DNA of 58,680 bases, taken from the NCBI GenBank assembly GCA_964606895.1, contig CAZSHX010000022.1, positions 1 through 58,680 on the forward strand, read 5' to 3'. The translations under genes were made by a program, and so were the position numbers. The notes beneath the pieces are model-generated. The model saw nothing but the letters and a program-made list of their open reading frames with translations. It did not search any database and was not told the DNA's origin. This DNA is from CAZSHX01 sp964606895 (GTDB taxonomy: Bacteria > Bacteroidota > Ignavibacteria > Kapaibacteriales > UBA2268). Shown here in pieces: positions 1-7,759 of this stretch (positions within the stretch are counted from its first letter, which is position 1; every line of letters begins with the position of its first letter).

Positions 1-553
1 CGTCATCAGAAATGTACATGAAATGAGTTGATGTCATGATTCCATGCTTATCATCATACATATTAACATGCTGTAAACCTCGTTCTTCAATCAATGTATC
101 AATGCGGTATTCTTTCCATGAACTACCTCCATCAGTTGTTTTAACGTAATAATTTGAATCCGAAGTAGCTATACAAAAATCTTTTGTAGGATAAGCTATT
201 TCTCTGGGTGTAACCATTTTTGATACAAACAAAGTTGTATCATAATAAACTGATTTCCAACTTATACCTGCATCCGATGATTTGATAATAAACCTAAATG
301 CACCAAAATATGCAAATAGTGCCATAACATTCATTGAATCGGCATTATCAATAGAGACAACATAACCTTTCCTTTCAAAATATACAGAATCCCAATTGTA
401 TTTATTAGAAAATGATGGAGTAATAACTAAAAGAAAAAATAGAATTACAATGATAACATTTTTGATCTGTTTCAAGTAAGGCGGGACGGATAATAATTCC
501 GTCCCGTTTCTTTCAAGTGAATTTGTATTCTTTTGTTTATGAACTTTTACCAT
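1..553 (-). CDS. Secreted YCF48/sortilin-like propeller protein, 3' end off window
   Basis: The gene starts at ATG 553 and is still open at base 1, so only its first ~184 residues are seen. About 25 polar residues precede a hydrophobic signal segment (residues ~27-45, containing VIIVILFFLLVITPSFS), followed by beta-propeller-like sequence with the motif TTDGGSSWKE, typical of YCF48/sortilin-type repeats in exported FCB proteins. An alternative start is TTG 475, immediately before the signal segment. ATG 553 lies 4 nt after the stop of the preceding gene, which suggests translational coupling. The pre-signal stretch is largely encoded by a palindrome (482-506) that resembles an intergenic palindrome at 57029-57050. 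A C-terminal sorting domain is expected but lies outside the window. Function is unknown. Confidence 0.75.
   Translation of the reverse strand, partial: MVKVHKQKNTNSLERNGTELLSVPPYLKQIKNVIIVILFFLLVITPSFSNKYNWDSVYFERKGYVVSIDNADSMNVMALFAYFGAFRFIIKSSDAGISWKSVYYDTTLFVSKMVTPREIAYPTKDFCIATSDSNYYVKTTDGGSSWKEYRIDTLIEERGLQHVNMYDDKHGIMTSTHFMYISDD
482..506. repeat. Palindrome GGGACGG/CCGTCCC inside a coding region
   Basis: Inverted repeat with arms CGGGACGGAT and TTCCGTCCCG (9 of 10 pairs) around a short AT loop. Read on the minus strand it encodes the segment RNGTELLSVPP near the N-terminus of the first gene. The arms match the perfect palindrome at 57029-57050. Confidence 0.7.
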
Positions 554-557
554 AATT

Positions 558-2741
558 TTACTTAACTATTTTCCCTGTTTTGATAAGAATACCGTTTTTG
601 TAAATTTTATAAAGATATAAGCCATCATTATTAATTAGTGTAGAAGGCTTGTAGATATTTAACTCATCGCTACTATGAAACTCCTTACTGCAAATTGGAT
701 AGCCCCACACAGTATAAATTTCTAATTTCAATTTATCGTCTTTTGAAATTGGATTATTCTTGATGAAATTCCTTAGTTCCTGTGCCTCGTCCTCAGAATT
801 TGAGGTAATTGTGCGAGACCAAGGATTATAAATTTCAATATTGAGCCAATCACAAGTGGTGTGACAAACTGATGGTATAGTAATAAGAGTCCAAGATGGC
901 AAATCAACACAATCAGGAACTCCAGTCACAGATGTAGTTCCTATCTTATTTACTGAAAATGGATTACGGCAAACTCTATATCTTTGTAAACAACATGCCG
1001 AATCACCGCAGGGATGCATTACAGTTGTCAATCCGGTCAAAAAGTCCCAAATTACATCCACTTTCCAACAGCTTTTTATTGTAATTCGCCATTGGTCACT
1101 GCATCCGGTAGTACCTGGTAACGGTAAAAACCCCATAGGGTCCGCTGTAATGAGAGCTTCAGCAGTTTGTTGAAATATCTCCTGTTGAGGGGAACCACAA
1201 TTATTTAATACTTGTATATATTCAATTAATAAATCCTGGAAATAATCCGGGTCACATCCGAATCTATATTTAAAAAATACTCTTACTTCGCATCCATTTG
1301 GTAAGGTATAAGTTGCTGGATCCTCAGTTAACCAATCATTTTCCGGGCAGTCATCAATAATACACCTTTGTTTTGTTGTATCCTGCGGGTCAAAGATAGT
1401 TGAATCGCAAAAAATAAGTTTCGTTATTACACAAGCACTATCTAATGGGTCTTCTGCACCTTTCAGCAGATAGATTTTTAAGTCGGAATTGCTATTATAT
1501 CCTATGCAATATGATGTTCCAACTATTGGGTTTGATGTCAAGCTTCTTACTGGAGACATTGTCTCACTGAATTCCACAAGATAATGAGTATAACAAGTCA
1601 AATTTTCCGGAATGTCCAAACTTGCTATTGTAACCAAACATCCTGCACAATTAGTATCTTTTTGCACAACAACATTCAGCCAGTCATCCCTATTTTCCGG
1701 GCAGGGACAGGGGATTTCTTCGATAACTACACTATCTATAAAATAATATGCTCTCTTCGGGAAAGACTGCGGTGCACCTGCTGTCCACACAAAATCACTC
1801 ATAGTTGGATTAAAATATCCGATTGTAATATAGTTGTAGGAAACACCTGTCGGAACTGAAATTTCACCTGCAACCAACTGCCAAGCCCCCAGTCCACGAT
1901 TCGGTCCTGATTGATTCGCATATACCCCTGTAAGTGTCGAACAGGAAATCTGCGGGACAACAAAATCACAAATAGGTTCGTGATATGAGAGTGGGTCATA
2001 CAGCGGACCTAACCAATTATAATAATTCAAATAACCTTCTTCGTTAAAATTTAATGTCGGACCGTTACTTAAATATGCACCCATTGAATGGACATAACCG
2101 TTAGGATGAAGAGCCAGTGTGCAATGTTTTGCAGTGCTTGTTCTAAACGAAACCCTGTAAGTATGGTTTGCCTCTAATGGAGAATTTAAACGGGTTTGAA
2201 TATATTCTCTGTAAGCTCCAACGGATGTACTATCCGGATTGTACATGCCAATACCACAATAAGCAATCGAATCAGTCGGGTAGCCAAAAGGCTCTCTGTA
2301 TTCGACTATGCCGTCAGGCGGATCAAGTGTATAAAGTTGTATTGCAGGCACCTTAATATGAATTGATGTAAGTGCAGCGTTTCTGTTGTAATAATCTGCA
2401 GAGCCATACGATGGAATATACCAGCCAAAGCAGGGGTCAGGTGAATTCGGATGTGAAATTTCTTGCTGACCAACACCATAGCCGTCAGTACAGCCAATTG
2501 TTCTATTAATCCAACACCAATCGTAAAGTGCATTAGAAAAATCTTTATAAGTGGAATTTAATACCGGCAAATACTGCGGATTATATACCTCGAAACTTCC
2601 ATTTGGAACAATAGGTGTCTGAGAGATAGCCTGACGGGGTTCTAAAATGAATAAGGACATAATAAAAAGACTAAAGAGAACAACATAACTCGTTGATTTG
2701 CATGGCTTTACATGGGGGGGGGGTAAAACCTTTTTTGACAA
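558..2741 (-). CDS. Secreted cysteine-rich protein with T9SS sorting domain
   Basis: 727 residues as drawn from TTG 2741. A hydrophobic signal segment lies at residues ~19-40, ending near AISQTP. The central part is rich in Cys and aromatic residues (for example PCPENRDDW) and belongs to no family I can name. The last ~80 residues look like a T9SS type A sorting domain (IYTVWGYPICS, DGLYLYKIYKNG, TGKIVK), so export to the cell surface is inferred. The start is uncertain: a better ATG at 2754, with AGAGG five bases upstream, is out of frame with the signal peptide because of a run of ten C on the coding strand (2714-2723). A tract of 9 C would join them. The next gene begins 4 nt after this stop. 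Confidence 0.8.
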   Translation of the reverse strand: MSKKVLPPPHVKPCKSTSYVVLFSLFIMSLFILEPRQAISQTPIVPNGSFEVYNPQYLPVLNSTYKDFSNALYDWCWINRTIGCTDGYGVGQQEISHPNSPDPCFGWYIPSYGSADYYNRNAALTSIHIKVPAIQLYTLDPPDGIVEYREPFGYPTDSIAYCGIGMYNPDSTSVGAYREYIQTRLNSPLEANHTYRVSFRTSTAKHCTLALHPNGYVHSMGAYLSNGPTLNFNEEGYLNYYNWLGPLYDPLSYHEPICDFVVPQISCSTLTGVYANQSGPNRGLGAWQLVAGEISVPTGVSYNYITIGYFNPTMSDFVWTAGAPQSFPKRAYYFIDSVVIEEIPCPCPENRDDWLNVVVQKDTNCAGCLVTIASLDIPENLTCYTHYLVEFSETMSPVRSLTSNPIVGTSYCIGYNSNSDLKIYLLKGAEDPLDSACVITKLIFCDSTIFDPQDTTKQRCIIDDCPENDWLTEDPATYTLPNGCEVRVFFKYRFGCDPDYFQDLLIEYIQVLNNCGSPQQEIFQQTAEALITADPMGFLPLPGTTGCSDQWRITIKSCWKVDVIWDFLTGLTTVMHPCGDSACCLQRYRVCRNPFSVNKIGTTSVTGVPDCVDLPSWTLITIPSVCHTTCDWLNIEIYNPWSRTITSNSEDEAQELRNFIKNNPISKDDKLKLEIYTVWGYPICSKEFHSSDELNIYKPSTLINNDGLYLYKIYKNGILIKTGKIVK
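2714..2723 (-). repeat. C10 homopolymer tract near the start of a surface-protein gene
   Basis: Ten consecutive G on the plus strand (C on the coding strand) lie between a ribosome-site-supported ATG (2754) and the signal peptide of the gene at 558-2741. The length puts that ATG out of frame; nine or twelve C would restore the frame. Tracts like this are classic slippage sites. Confidence 0.75.
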
Positions 2742-2872
2742 TAATTGATAACATAAAAACCTCTACTATAAAATGTAAAATTAAAAAGTTATTTAGGAAT
2801 CAACATTTACAATTTAATATTAATTTTATTACAAAACAAGAAAATATTATCATCACTGCATAATATACCAAA

Positions 2873-2905
2873 TACTACGTAGATTTTCTACGTAAAAATA
2901 CGTAG
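2873..2905. repeat. TACGTAG hairpin repeat, copy 1
   Basis: Contains TACGTAGA-TTT-TCTACGTA, a perfect hairpin, followed by a third TACGTAG. The same arrangement appears in inverse orientation at 43794-43825. Both copies are intergenic and lie downstream of a rho-independent terminator. Confidence 0.7.
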
Positions 2906-2965
2906 AGAAATTGAGAGTTGAGAATGGAAGAGAAGATTCCGAATTAAGCGACTCAAAAGCTAAAC

Positions 2966-3008
2966 AAAAAAAGAATCTATCACTTCATTTAAAGTAATAG
3001 ATTCTTTG
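2966..3008 (-). terminator. Rho-independent terminator of ndk
   Basis: On the minus strand AAAGAATCTATTACTT pairs with AAGTGATAGATTCTTT around a short loop and is followed by a T7 run, 32 bases after the ndk stop codon. Confidence 0.85.
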
Positions 3009-3039
3009 TAATCGTAAAATCAAAATATTGATTTCGGGC

Positions 3040-3453
3040 TTAAACTATTTCGGCTCTGCTGAAAAAGAATGATACTTCGATGAGTCCGTTTTCGGGTGAA
3101 TCGGAGCCATGAACAGCATTTGCTTCAATTGAAGTACCATAAAGTTTTCTGATTGTCCCTGCCTCGGCTTTTGTAGGGTCGGTGGCACCGATAAGTTTAC
3201 GGTAATCTTCAACTGCATTGTCTTTTTCGAGAGCAATAGGAACAACGGGACCGCTTGTCATATAGGCAACCAAATCATAGTAAAAAGGGCGTTCCTTGTG
3301 AATTTCATAAAAAGCCTGTGCCTGAGCAACTGAGAGCTGAATTTGTTTCAATCCGAGAATTTTAAAACCGGCACCGGATATTGCGGCAACGATTTCACCG
3401 ATAACTTTTTTCTTTACAGCATCGGGTTTGATAATAGCTAAAGTTCTTTCCAT
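3040..3453 (-). CDS. ndk: Nucleoside diphosphate kinase
   Basis: 137 residues, the normal length for the family. The enzyme transfers the gamma phosphate between nucleoside triphosphates and diphosphates in the cytosol through a phosphohistidine. The N-terminal MERTLAIIKPDAV and the active-site NAVHGSDS, with His115, are intact. It lies 12 nt downstream of sucD on the same strand and shares its terminator, so the two are probably co-transcribed. Pairing with succinyl-CoA synthetase makes sense because Ndk interconverts the ATP and GTP made by that enzyme. The downstream hairpin at 2966-3008 closes the operon. Confidence 0.97.
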   Translation of the reverse strand: MERTLAIIKPDAVKKKVIGEIVAAISGAGFKILGLKQIQLSVAQAQAFYEIHKERPFYYDLVAYMTSGPVVPIALEKDNAVEDYRKLIGATDPTKAEAGTIRKLYGTSIEANAVHGSDSPENGLIEVSFFFSRAEIV

Positions 3454-3465
3454 TTCAATTTTCCT

Positions 3466-4434
3466 TTATTTTTTAATTTTTTTTACGGCAGGTTTAACTT
3501 CTTTGATTTCAGTTGTTTTTGCCTTTTTCGGGGCAGTCTTTTTTAAAGCATTTTGAACAGTTGTGCCAATCATTGACGGCGAAAGAGCAACATGAATTCC
3601 TGCGGCAGTGAGTGCTTTGATTTTATCTTCGGCTGTACCTTTGCCACCGGCAATGATTGCACCGGCATGTCCCATTCTTCTGCCCGGAGGTGCTGTTCTG
3701 CCTGCAATAAATCCAATAACAGGTTTTTTCACGAATTCTTTGACATATTCTGCGGCAGTTTCTTCGGCAGTTCCGCCAATTTCACCAATCATCAAAATTG
3801 CGTCAGTGTCTTTGTCTTCATTGAAAAGTTTGATTGCATCTATGAACTGAGTTCCGATTATCGGGTCTCCGCCAATACCGATACAGGTTGACTGACCAAT
3901 GTTCAAATCGGTAAGCTGTTTCACGGCTTCGTAAGTTAATGTACCACTTCTGGAAACAACGCCTACTCTGCCGGGAAGGTGAATAAAGCCGGGCATTATT
4001 CCGAGCTTGCATTCGCCGGGGGTGATAATGCCCGGGCAGTTTGGACCAATCATGACCGAGTCTGAACGCTTCAAAGCGTCATAGACCTTAACCATGTCGT
4101 TTGCAGGGATACCTTCGGTTATGGCAATAATCAGTTTGATACCTGCGTCAATTGCTTCAAGAATAGCATCTGCGGCAACCGGAGGCGGTACAAAGATAAT
4201 TGTAGCATCTGCTTTTGTTTTCTCGACAGCTTCTTTAACAGTATTGAAAACGGAAACAGCTTTTTTGAAAATGCCTTCGCCTTTACCGGAATAATCTGTT
4301 CCGCCTTTGCCGGGAGTAACTCCTCCAACAATTTTGGAACCGTATTCAATCATCTGAGAAGTATGGAAAGTACCTTCACTGCCGGTTATTCCCTGAACTA
4401 AAATTTTCGTTTTTTTGTTAACTAAAACGCTCAT
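3466..4434 (-). CDS. sucD: Succinyl-CoA synthetase alpha subunit
   Basis: 322 residues. The subunit carries the CoA-binding Rossmann domain (residues ~10-120, starting KILVQGITGSEG) and the phosphohistidine loop GRRMGHAGAI with His256. GPNCPG near 130 and SRSGTLTYE near 162 are standard family motifs. It acts with SucC in the TCA cycle (succinyl-CoA + ADP/GDP + Pi to succinate + ATP/GTP). No sucC gene is in the window. The C-terminus has an extra ~25 residues rich in Lys and Ala (TAPKKAKTTEIKEV and on) beyond the usual end. A ribosome site AGAGG stands before ATG 4434. It heads the sucD-ndk pair. Confidence 0.96.
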   Translation of the reverse strand: MSVLVNKKTKILVQGITGSEGTFHTSQMIEYGSKIVGGVTPGKGGTDYSGKGEGIFKKAVSVFNTVKEAVEKTKADATIIFVPPPVAADAILEAIDAGIKLIIAITEGIPANDMVKVYDALKRSDSVMIGPNCPGIITPGECKLGIMPGFIHLPGRVGVVSRSGTLTYEAVKQLTDLNIGQSTCIGIGGDPIIGTQFIDAIKLFNEDKDTDAILMIGEIGGTAEETAAEYVKEFVKKPVIGFIAGRTAPPGRRMGHAGAIIAGGKGTAEDKIKALTAAGIHVALSPSMIGTTVQNALKKTAPKKAKTTEIKEVKPAVKKIKK

Positions 4435-4550
4435 TGAAACCTCTAATATTTAAAAATAATCTAATTCAAATTAATAAACTGTAAATTCTGTCAAAACTAA
4501 TTTTTAGTTTAAACAAAATAATCTCGCAATTTAATAATTTTTTATAAAAA

Positions 4551-6056
4551 TTAGGGCGTGTTTTTCTTTGGAAGGAAAATTAAATTTGGTCTGGTATGAC
4601 CTGTAACAGTAAAAAATCCTGTTTCATCGGTATATACAGTCTCACTCATATAATAATATTCCGCCAAACCGGGTATATGTTCTTTTTGCCAGTCAGAGTT
4701 AAGTATAATGGCAGAAAAGCGATGATTTTTTAGCTGATTTACAATCTCGGATTTAACAGGATTTTTAATTTCCGATTTGCTAATCATCAAGTCATATAGC
4801 ACCATTGCGTGGCAAAAAGATTCTTTTCCGGCATATCGGGAAATATAAGAATGGCAGGGAATCCAAACATCCCCCCCGAAAGTACGTACCTTGCTGATTA
4901 ATTTATCGCCATAGATTTTGTCTTGCTTTTGGGGCAAAGCTTTAAGCGGGTTATAGCTAAGGTTGATAAACTGAAAAAGTATCAGCATGTAGAAAAATGT
5001 TCTTAAAAGTTGATTATTGGGAAGAGATAAAAAATCTTGTTTTTCAATTTTTGAAATGAACAACCCAAAACCAACAGCAATGAAAAGATAAGCAGGCATC
5101 AGGGAATTTAGAAATCCTCCGTAATGAAGTCGGGTGAGCCACGAAACAAGGAAAGAACCGATGAAGAACATTAGAATAAAATACTTTTCTTTTTTCTCGA
5201 TTAAAAAATAAATGAAGAAACTGAAAAGCAAAGCAATGCCAAGCGGTTTGATTAAATCTCCCGACCAAAAGCTAATCAAATACTTCATGTTCCAATGATG
5301 AGACGAAGGCAGACCGAAATTCCAGAAATAATACCATCCGTTTGTTAAAACATTGAAAATCAAAGTTGAACTTATAATTAACACAAGATAAACAGCAGGA
5401 TAAAGCCATTTGAAGCGGCTTTTTGTTATGAACAGATAAACTGCAACAGGAATGAAAAACAAAAGTGCAGTTTGTTTTGTAAAATAAGAAAGGAACATCA
5501 GAAGACATGAAATCAGGATATTCCCGAGATTTTGCTCTTTTCTTAAAAAATAAATTGAAGCAACGTAGAATAACAAAAACAGAGAATCAACCCTTGCCAA
5601 ATCGAACCAGAAACCGCTAATCTGATACGTTGCGGCATACAATCCTACTGCGGAAAAAGCCGCAAATTTGGATTGAGTTTCCTTTTTGACTAAAAGCCAG
5701 ATAAGAAGGAAAGTAAGCTGGGTTGAAGCATAAGAAATCAGACGCAGGGGAAAATAACCCATGCCTGTAATCTTAGCTGTCAAGGCAGTGATATAAGGAT
5801 ACAAAGGTGTATAAATATAAGGAATAAATTCAATTGAGGGTTGAATGTAAATCTGTTTACCCTCTAAGATTCTTGCTGTATGCTCCACTTGTCCGCCCTC
5901 CATCCATTCCAGGTCGTAAGGATAGTATAAACGCGACCAGCCCGCAAAAACGAATGCAATAATGAAATAAAAAGAAATTAAAACAATAGCAATTTTAATG
6001 ATTTGTTCTGAACCTTTAAATATTTGCTTATCCTTCAAATTCAAATGCTCCACCAT
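4551..6056 (-). CDS. GT-C-type polytopic membrane glycosyltransferase
   Basis: 501 residues with about ten hydrophobic segments, the first at residues ~22-42. The first periplasmic loop has YYPYDLEWMEGGQVEH, an acidic motif typical of GT-C enzymes that transfer sugars from polyprenyl-phosphate donors on the outer face of the membrane. The C-terminal ~120 residues are soluble. Its first 16 nt overlap the end of the GH57 gene, so it is translated with it. Acceptor and sugar cannot be told from sequence. Related members of this clan include GT39, GT83 (ArnT) and ALG-type enzymes; the exact family is uncertain. Confidence 0.8.
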   Translation of the reverse strand: MVEHLNLKDKQIFKGSEQIIKIAIVLISFYFIIAFVFAGWSRLYYPYDLEWMEGGQVEHTARILEGKQIYIQPSIEFIPYIYTPLYPYITALTAKITGMGYFPLRLISYASTQLTFLLIWLLVKKETQSKFAAFSAVGLYAATYQISGFWFDLARVDSLFLLFYVASIYFLRKEQNLGNILISCLLMFLSYFTKQTALLFFIPVAVYLFITKSRFKWLYPAVYLVLIISSTLIFNVLTNGWYYFWNFGLPSSHHWNMKYLISFWSGDLIKPLGIALLFSFFIYFLIEKKEKYFILMFFIGSFLVSWLTRLHYGGFLNSLMPAYLFIAVGFGLFISKIEKQDFLSLPNNQLLRTFFYMLILFQFINLSYNPLKALPQKQDKIYGDKLISKVRTFGGDVWIPCHSYISRYAGKESFCHAMVLYDLMISKSEIKNPVKSEIVNQLKNHRFSAIILNSDWQKEHIPGLAEYYYMSETVYTDETGFFTVTGHTRPNLIFLPKKNTP

Positions 6057-7759
6057 TCGGGTTTTAGTTCGGGAAACACAGAATTTCGTAATTCTGATTC
6101 AATCAGATGATTCTCTTCATCTCTGGAAATCTGATGAGATTTGTTATGTTTTTCAAAAGTTTTGCAAAGTTTATTGAAATCGGAACTATGATTAGTAAAT
6201 CTTTGCTCGGCATAATCTCGTGCGGATTCAGTTTCAATAAGGAATTGCCAGTCGGATGACTGCTGGAGCATTAATTCTCTCATTGCCTGTGTTAGTATTC
6301 TCTTGCTTTTTTCATCCTGTGCATCTAAGGGATATTTTTCCAATAAGTTGCTTAATCTGAGTTCATTATTGTAGATAGATTCCCAAGTCCATCTGTTTTC
6401 AATATTTGTCCATACATCATGATTGTTATTCTTGCCCCAGGAACCCTCAGGAATGCCTATCACTTCATTCGGATTGGTTCTGATTATTTCCTCACTGCAT
6501 GTTGCCATGTTTACGTAGGGAGAGTCATTTAAGCCCTTGATTACTGCTTTAATGAAATCAGGACCTTCGAACCACCAATGACCAAATAGTTCAGTGTCAA
6601 AGGGAGTGCAGAGAGTACCTGATTTTCCTGTTAAATTATTATAGTAATTAACCGTATTTTCGATATGGTGAATAAAATGATTCGATTGTTTGTCCAGTTT
6701 ATCTTTTGTCCAATCTGGGTGATAGAGCTTTTTGTACATCATGTCTGCTTTGCTGTCGGTAACACTCCAATAGCGGAGCATCGAAGCAATATGCTTTTTG
6801 TGGAAATCAAGATAATCGGGTTCTCCGGGATATCCGACTTCGCCGCTCCACACTTGCATAGCAATATCGCGGTGTCTGGTGAATGCAATTGCTGTTCCGT
6901 ATTCAGTTTTTTCACTTGAACTGATGTTGTACAGGTTCAAAGGAGATTTATCGAAATTCCAAGGCGACTGAACAAATTCAGGAGAATCAACTGCTGAAAG
7001 TTTTTCATGTTGTTCGTCAATGAATTTGCCAATAGGATGCGACCTTTCGAGCAGGCTTTGGTCAATAACGAAATAGGAGATTCCGAATTTGGCAAGAAAT
7101 TGCTCGATGCCCGGTCTCAATTTTTCTTCATTGAAAGGAGCAACAGGAATTAAAGATTTCCAATTGTAAGAAGGTCTGTAGGCACATTCGGGCAACCAGA
7201 TACCTCTTGGGGGTCTGCCAAAATGTTTCTTATAATTCTCAACTGCGGCATGCACCTGCAAATTGATACTTCTATCGTCGCCTAATAAAGGGAAATAGCC
7301 ATGAGTTGCACCGCAAGTAAGAATTTCTACAGCACCTTTGTCCTGTAATTCTTTGAAGGTACCGATAATCGAGGAAGAATAACGGTTCTGAAAATCATCC
7401 AACCTGCTTCTATACCAATTTTGCCAGAATTGAGTAAGATAGATATGATGAAGGTCGTAACCCCATTCATTGAATTGTTTCTCATCTTCAAGAGCCGCTT
7501 CAATTTTTTCGTTACAGTAATTAATAAATACATCTTTAAAATCAGGGTGTTCCAACTGTTCGCATAAAACGGGCGAAATGCCCAAACTTACTTTGGGTGG
7601 AATTCCCTCATTCATTAAATCGTTAAAATTATTCAGCAAAGGAATATAACATTCTGCGACGGCTTCTGTAAGCCAGTCCTGACCGTGAGGCCAATTACCG
7701 TGATGAAGTACCCAGGGCAGATGTGTGTGAAGAATTAATGTGTAATTTCCTGCGTGCAT
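6041..7759 (-). CDS. GH57 1,4-alpha-glucan branching-type enzyme (DUF1957)
   Basis: 572 residues. GH57 enzymes of this group cut and re-form alpha-1,4 chains to make alpha-1,6 branches in glycogen, or act as related amylases. The N-terminal LILHTHLPWV motif, the nucleophile region GIWLPECAYRP with Glu191, and the acid/base region TPFDTELFGHWW with Asp388 are all intact, followed by the helical C-terminal domain usual in DUF1957 proteins. No signal peptide is seen, so it is cytoplasmic. The ATG follows directly after the stop of the upstream GT-C gene (TAAATG), and the end overlaps the downstream GT-C gene. No glgA, glgC or glgP is nearby, so a role in another glycan is possible. Confidence 0.9.
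   Translation of the reverse strand: MHAGNYTLILHTHLPWVLHHGNWPHGQDWLTEAVAECYIPLLNNFNDLMNEGIPPKVSLGISPVLCEQLEHPDFKDVFINYCNEKIEAALEDEKQFNEWGYDLHHIYLTQFWQNWYRSRLDDFQNRYSSSIIGTFKELQDKGAVEILTCGATHGYFPLLGDDRSINLQVHAAVENYKKHFGRPPRGIWLPECAYRPSYNWKSLIPVAPFNEEKLRPGIEQFLAKFGISYFVIDQSLLERSHPIGKFIDEQHEKLSAVDSPEFVQSPWNFDKSPLNLYNISSSEKTEYGTAIAFTRHRDIAMQVWSGEVGYPGEPDYLDFHKKHIASMLRYWSVTDSKADMMYKKLYHPDWTKDKLDKQSNHFIHHIENTVNYYNNLTGKSGTLCTPFDTELFGHWWFEGPDFIKAVIKGLNDSPYVNMATCSEEIIRTNPNEVIGIPEGSWGKNNNHDVWTNIENRWTWESIYNNELRLSNLLEKYPLDAQDEKSKRILTQAMRELMLQQSSDWQFLIETESARDYAEQRFTNHSSDFNKLCKTFEKHNKSHQISRDEENHLIESELRNSVFPELKPEWWSI

Noticed and set aside
3592..4294. Plus-strand frames of 66-99 residues across sucD
   Set aside because: They are mirror frames of a conserved gene, with Cys/Phe-rich composition typical of antisense reading.
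4492..4520. Consensus promoter for sucD
   Set aside because: A -7 box (TAGTTTTG) is there on the minus strand, but the nearest TTTG is 14 bases away, too close for the usual spacing.
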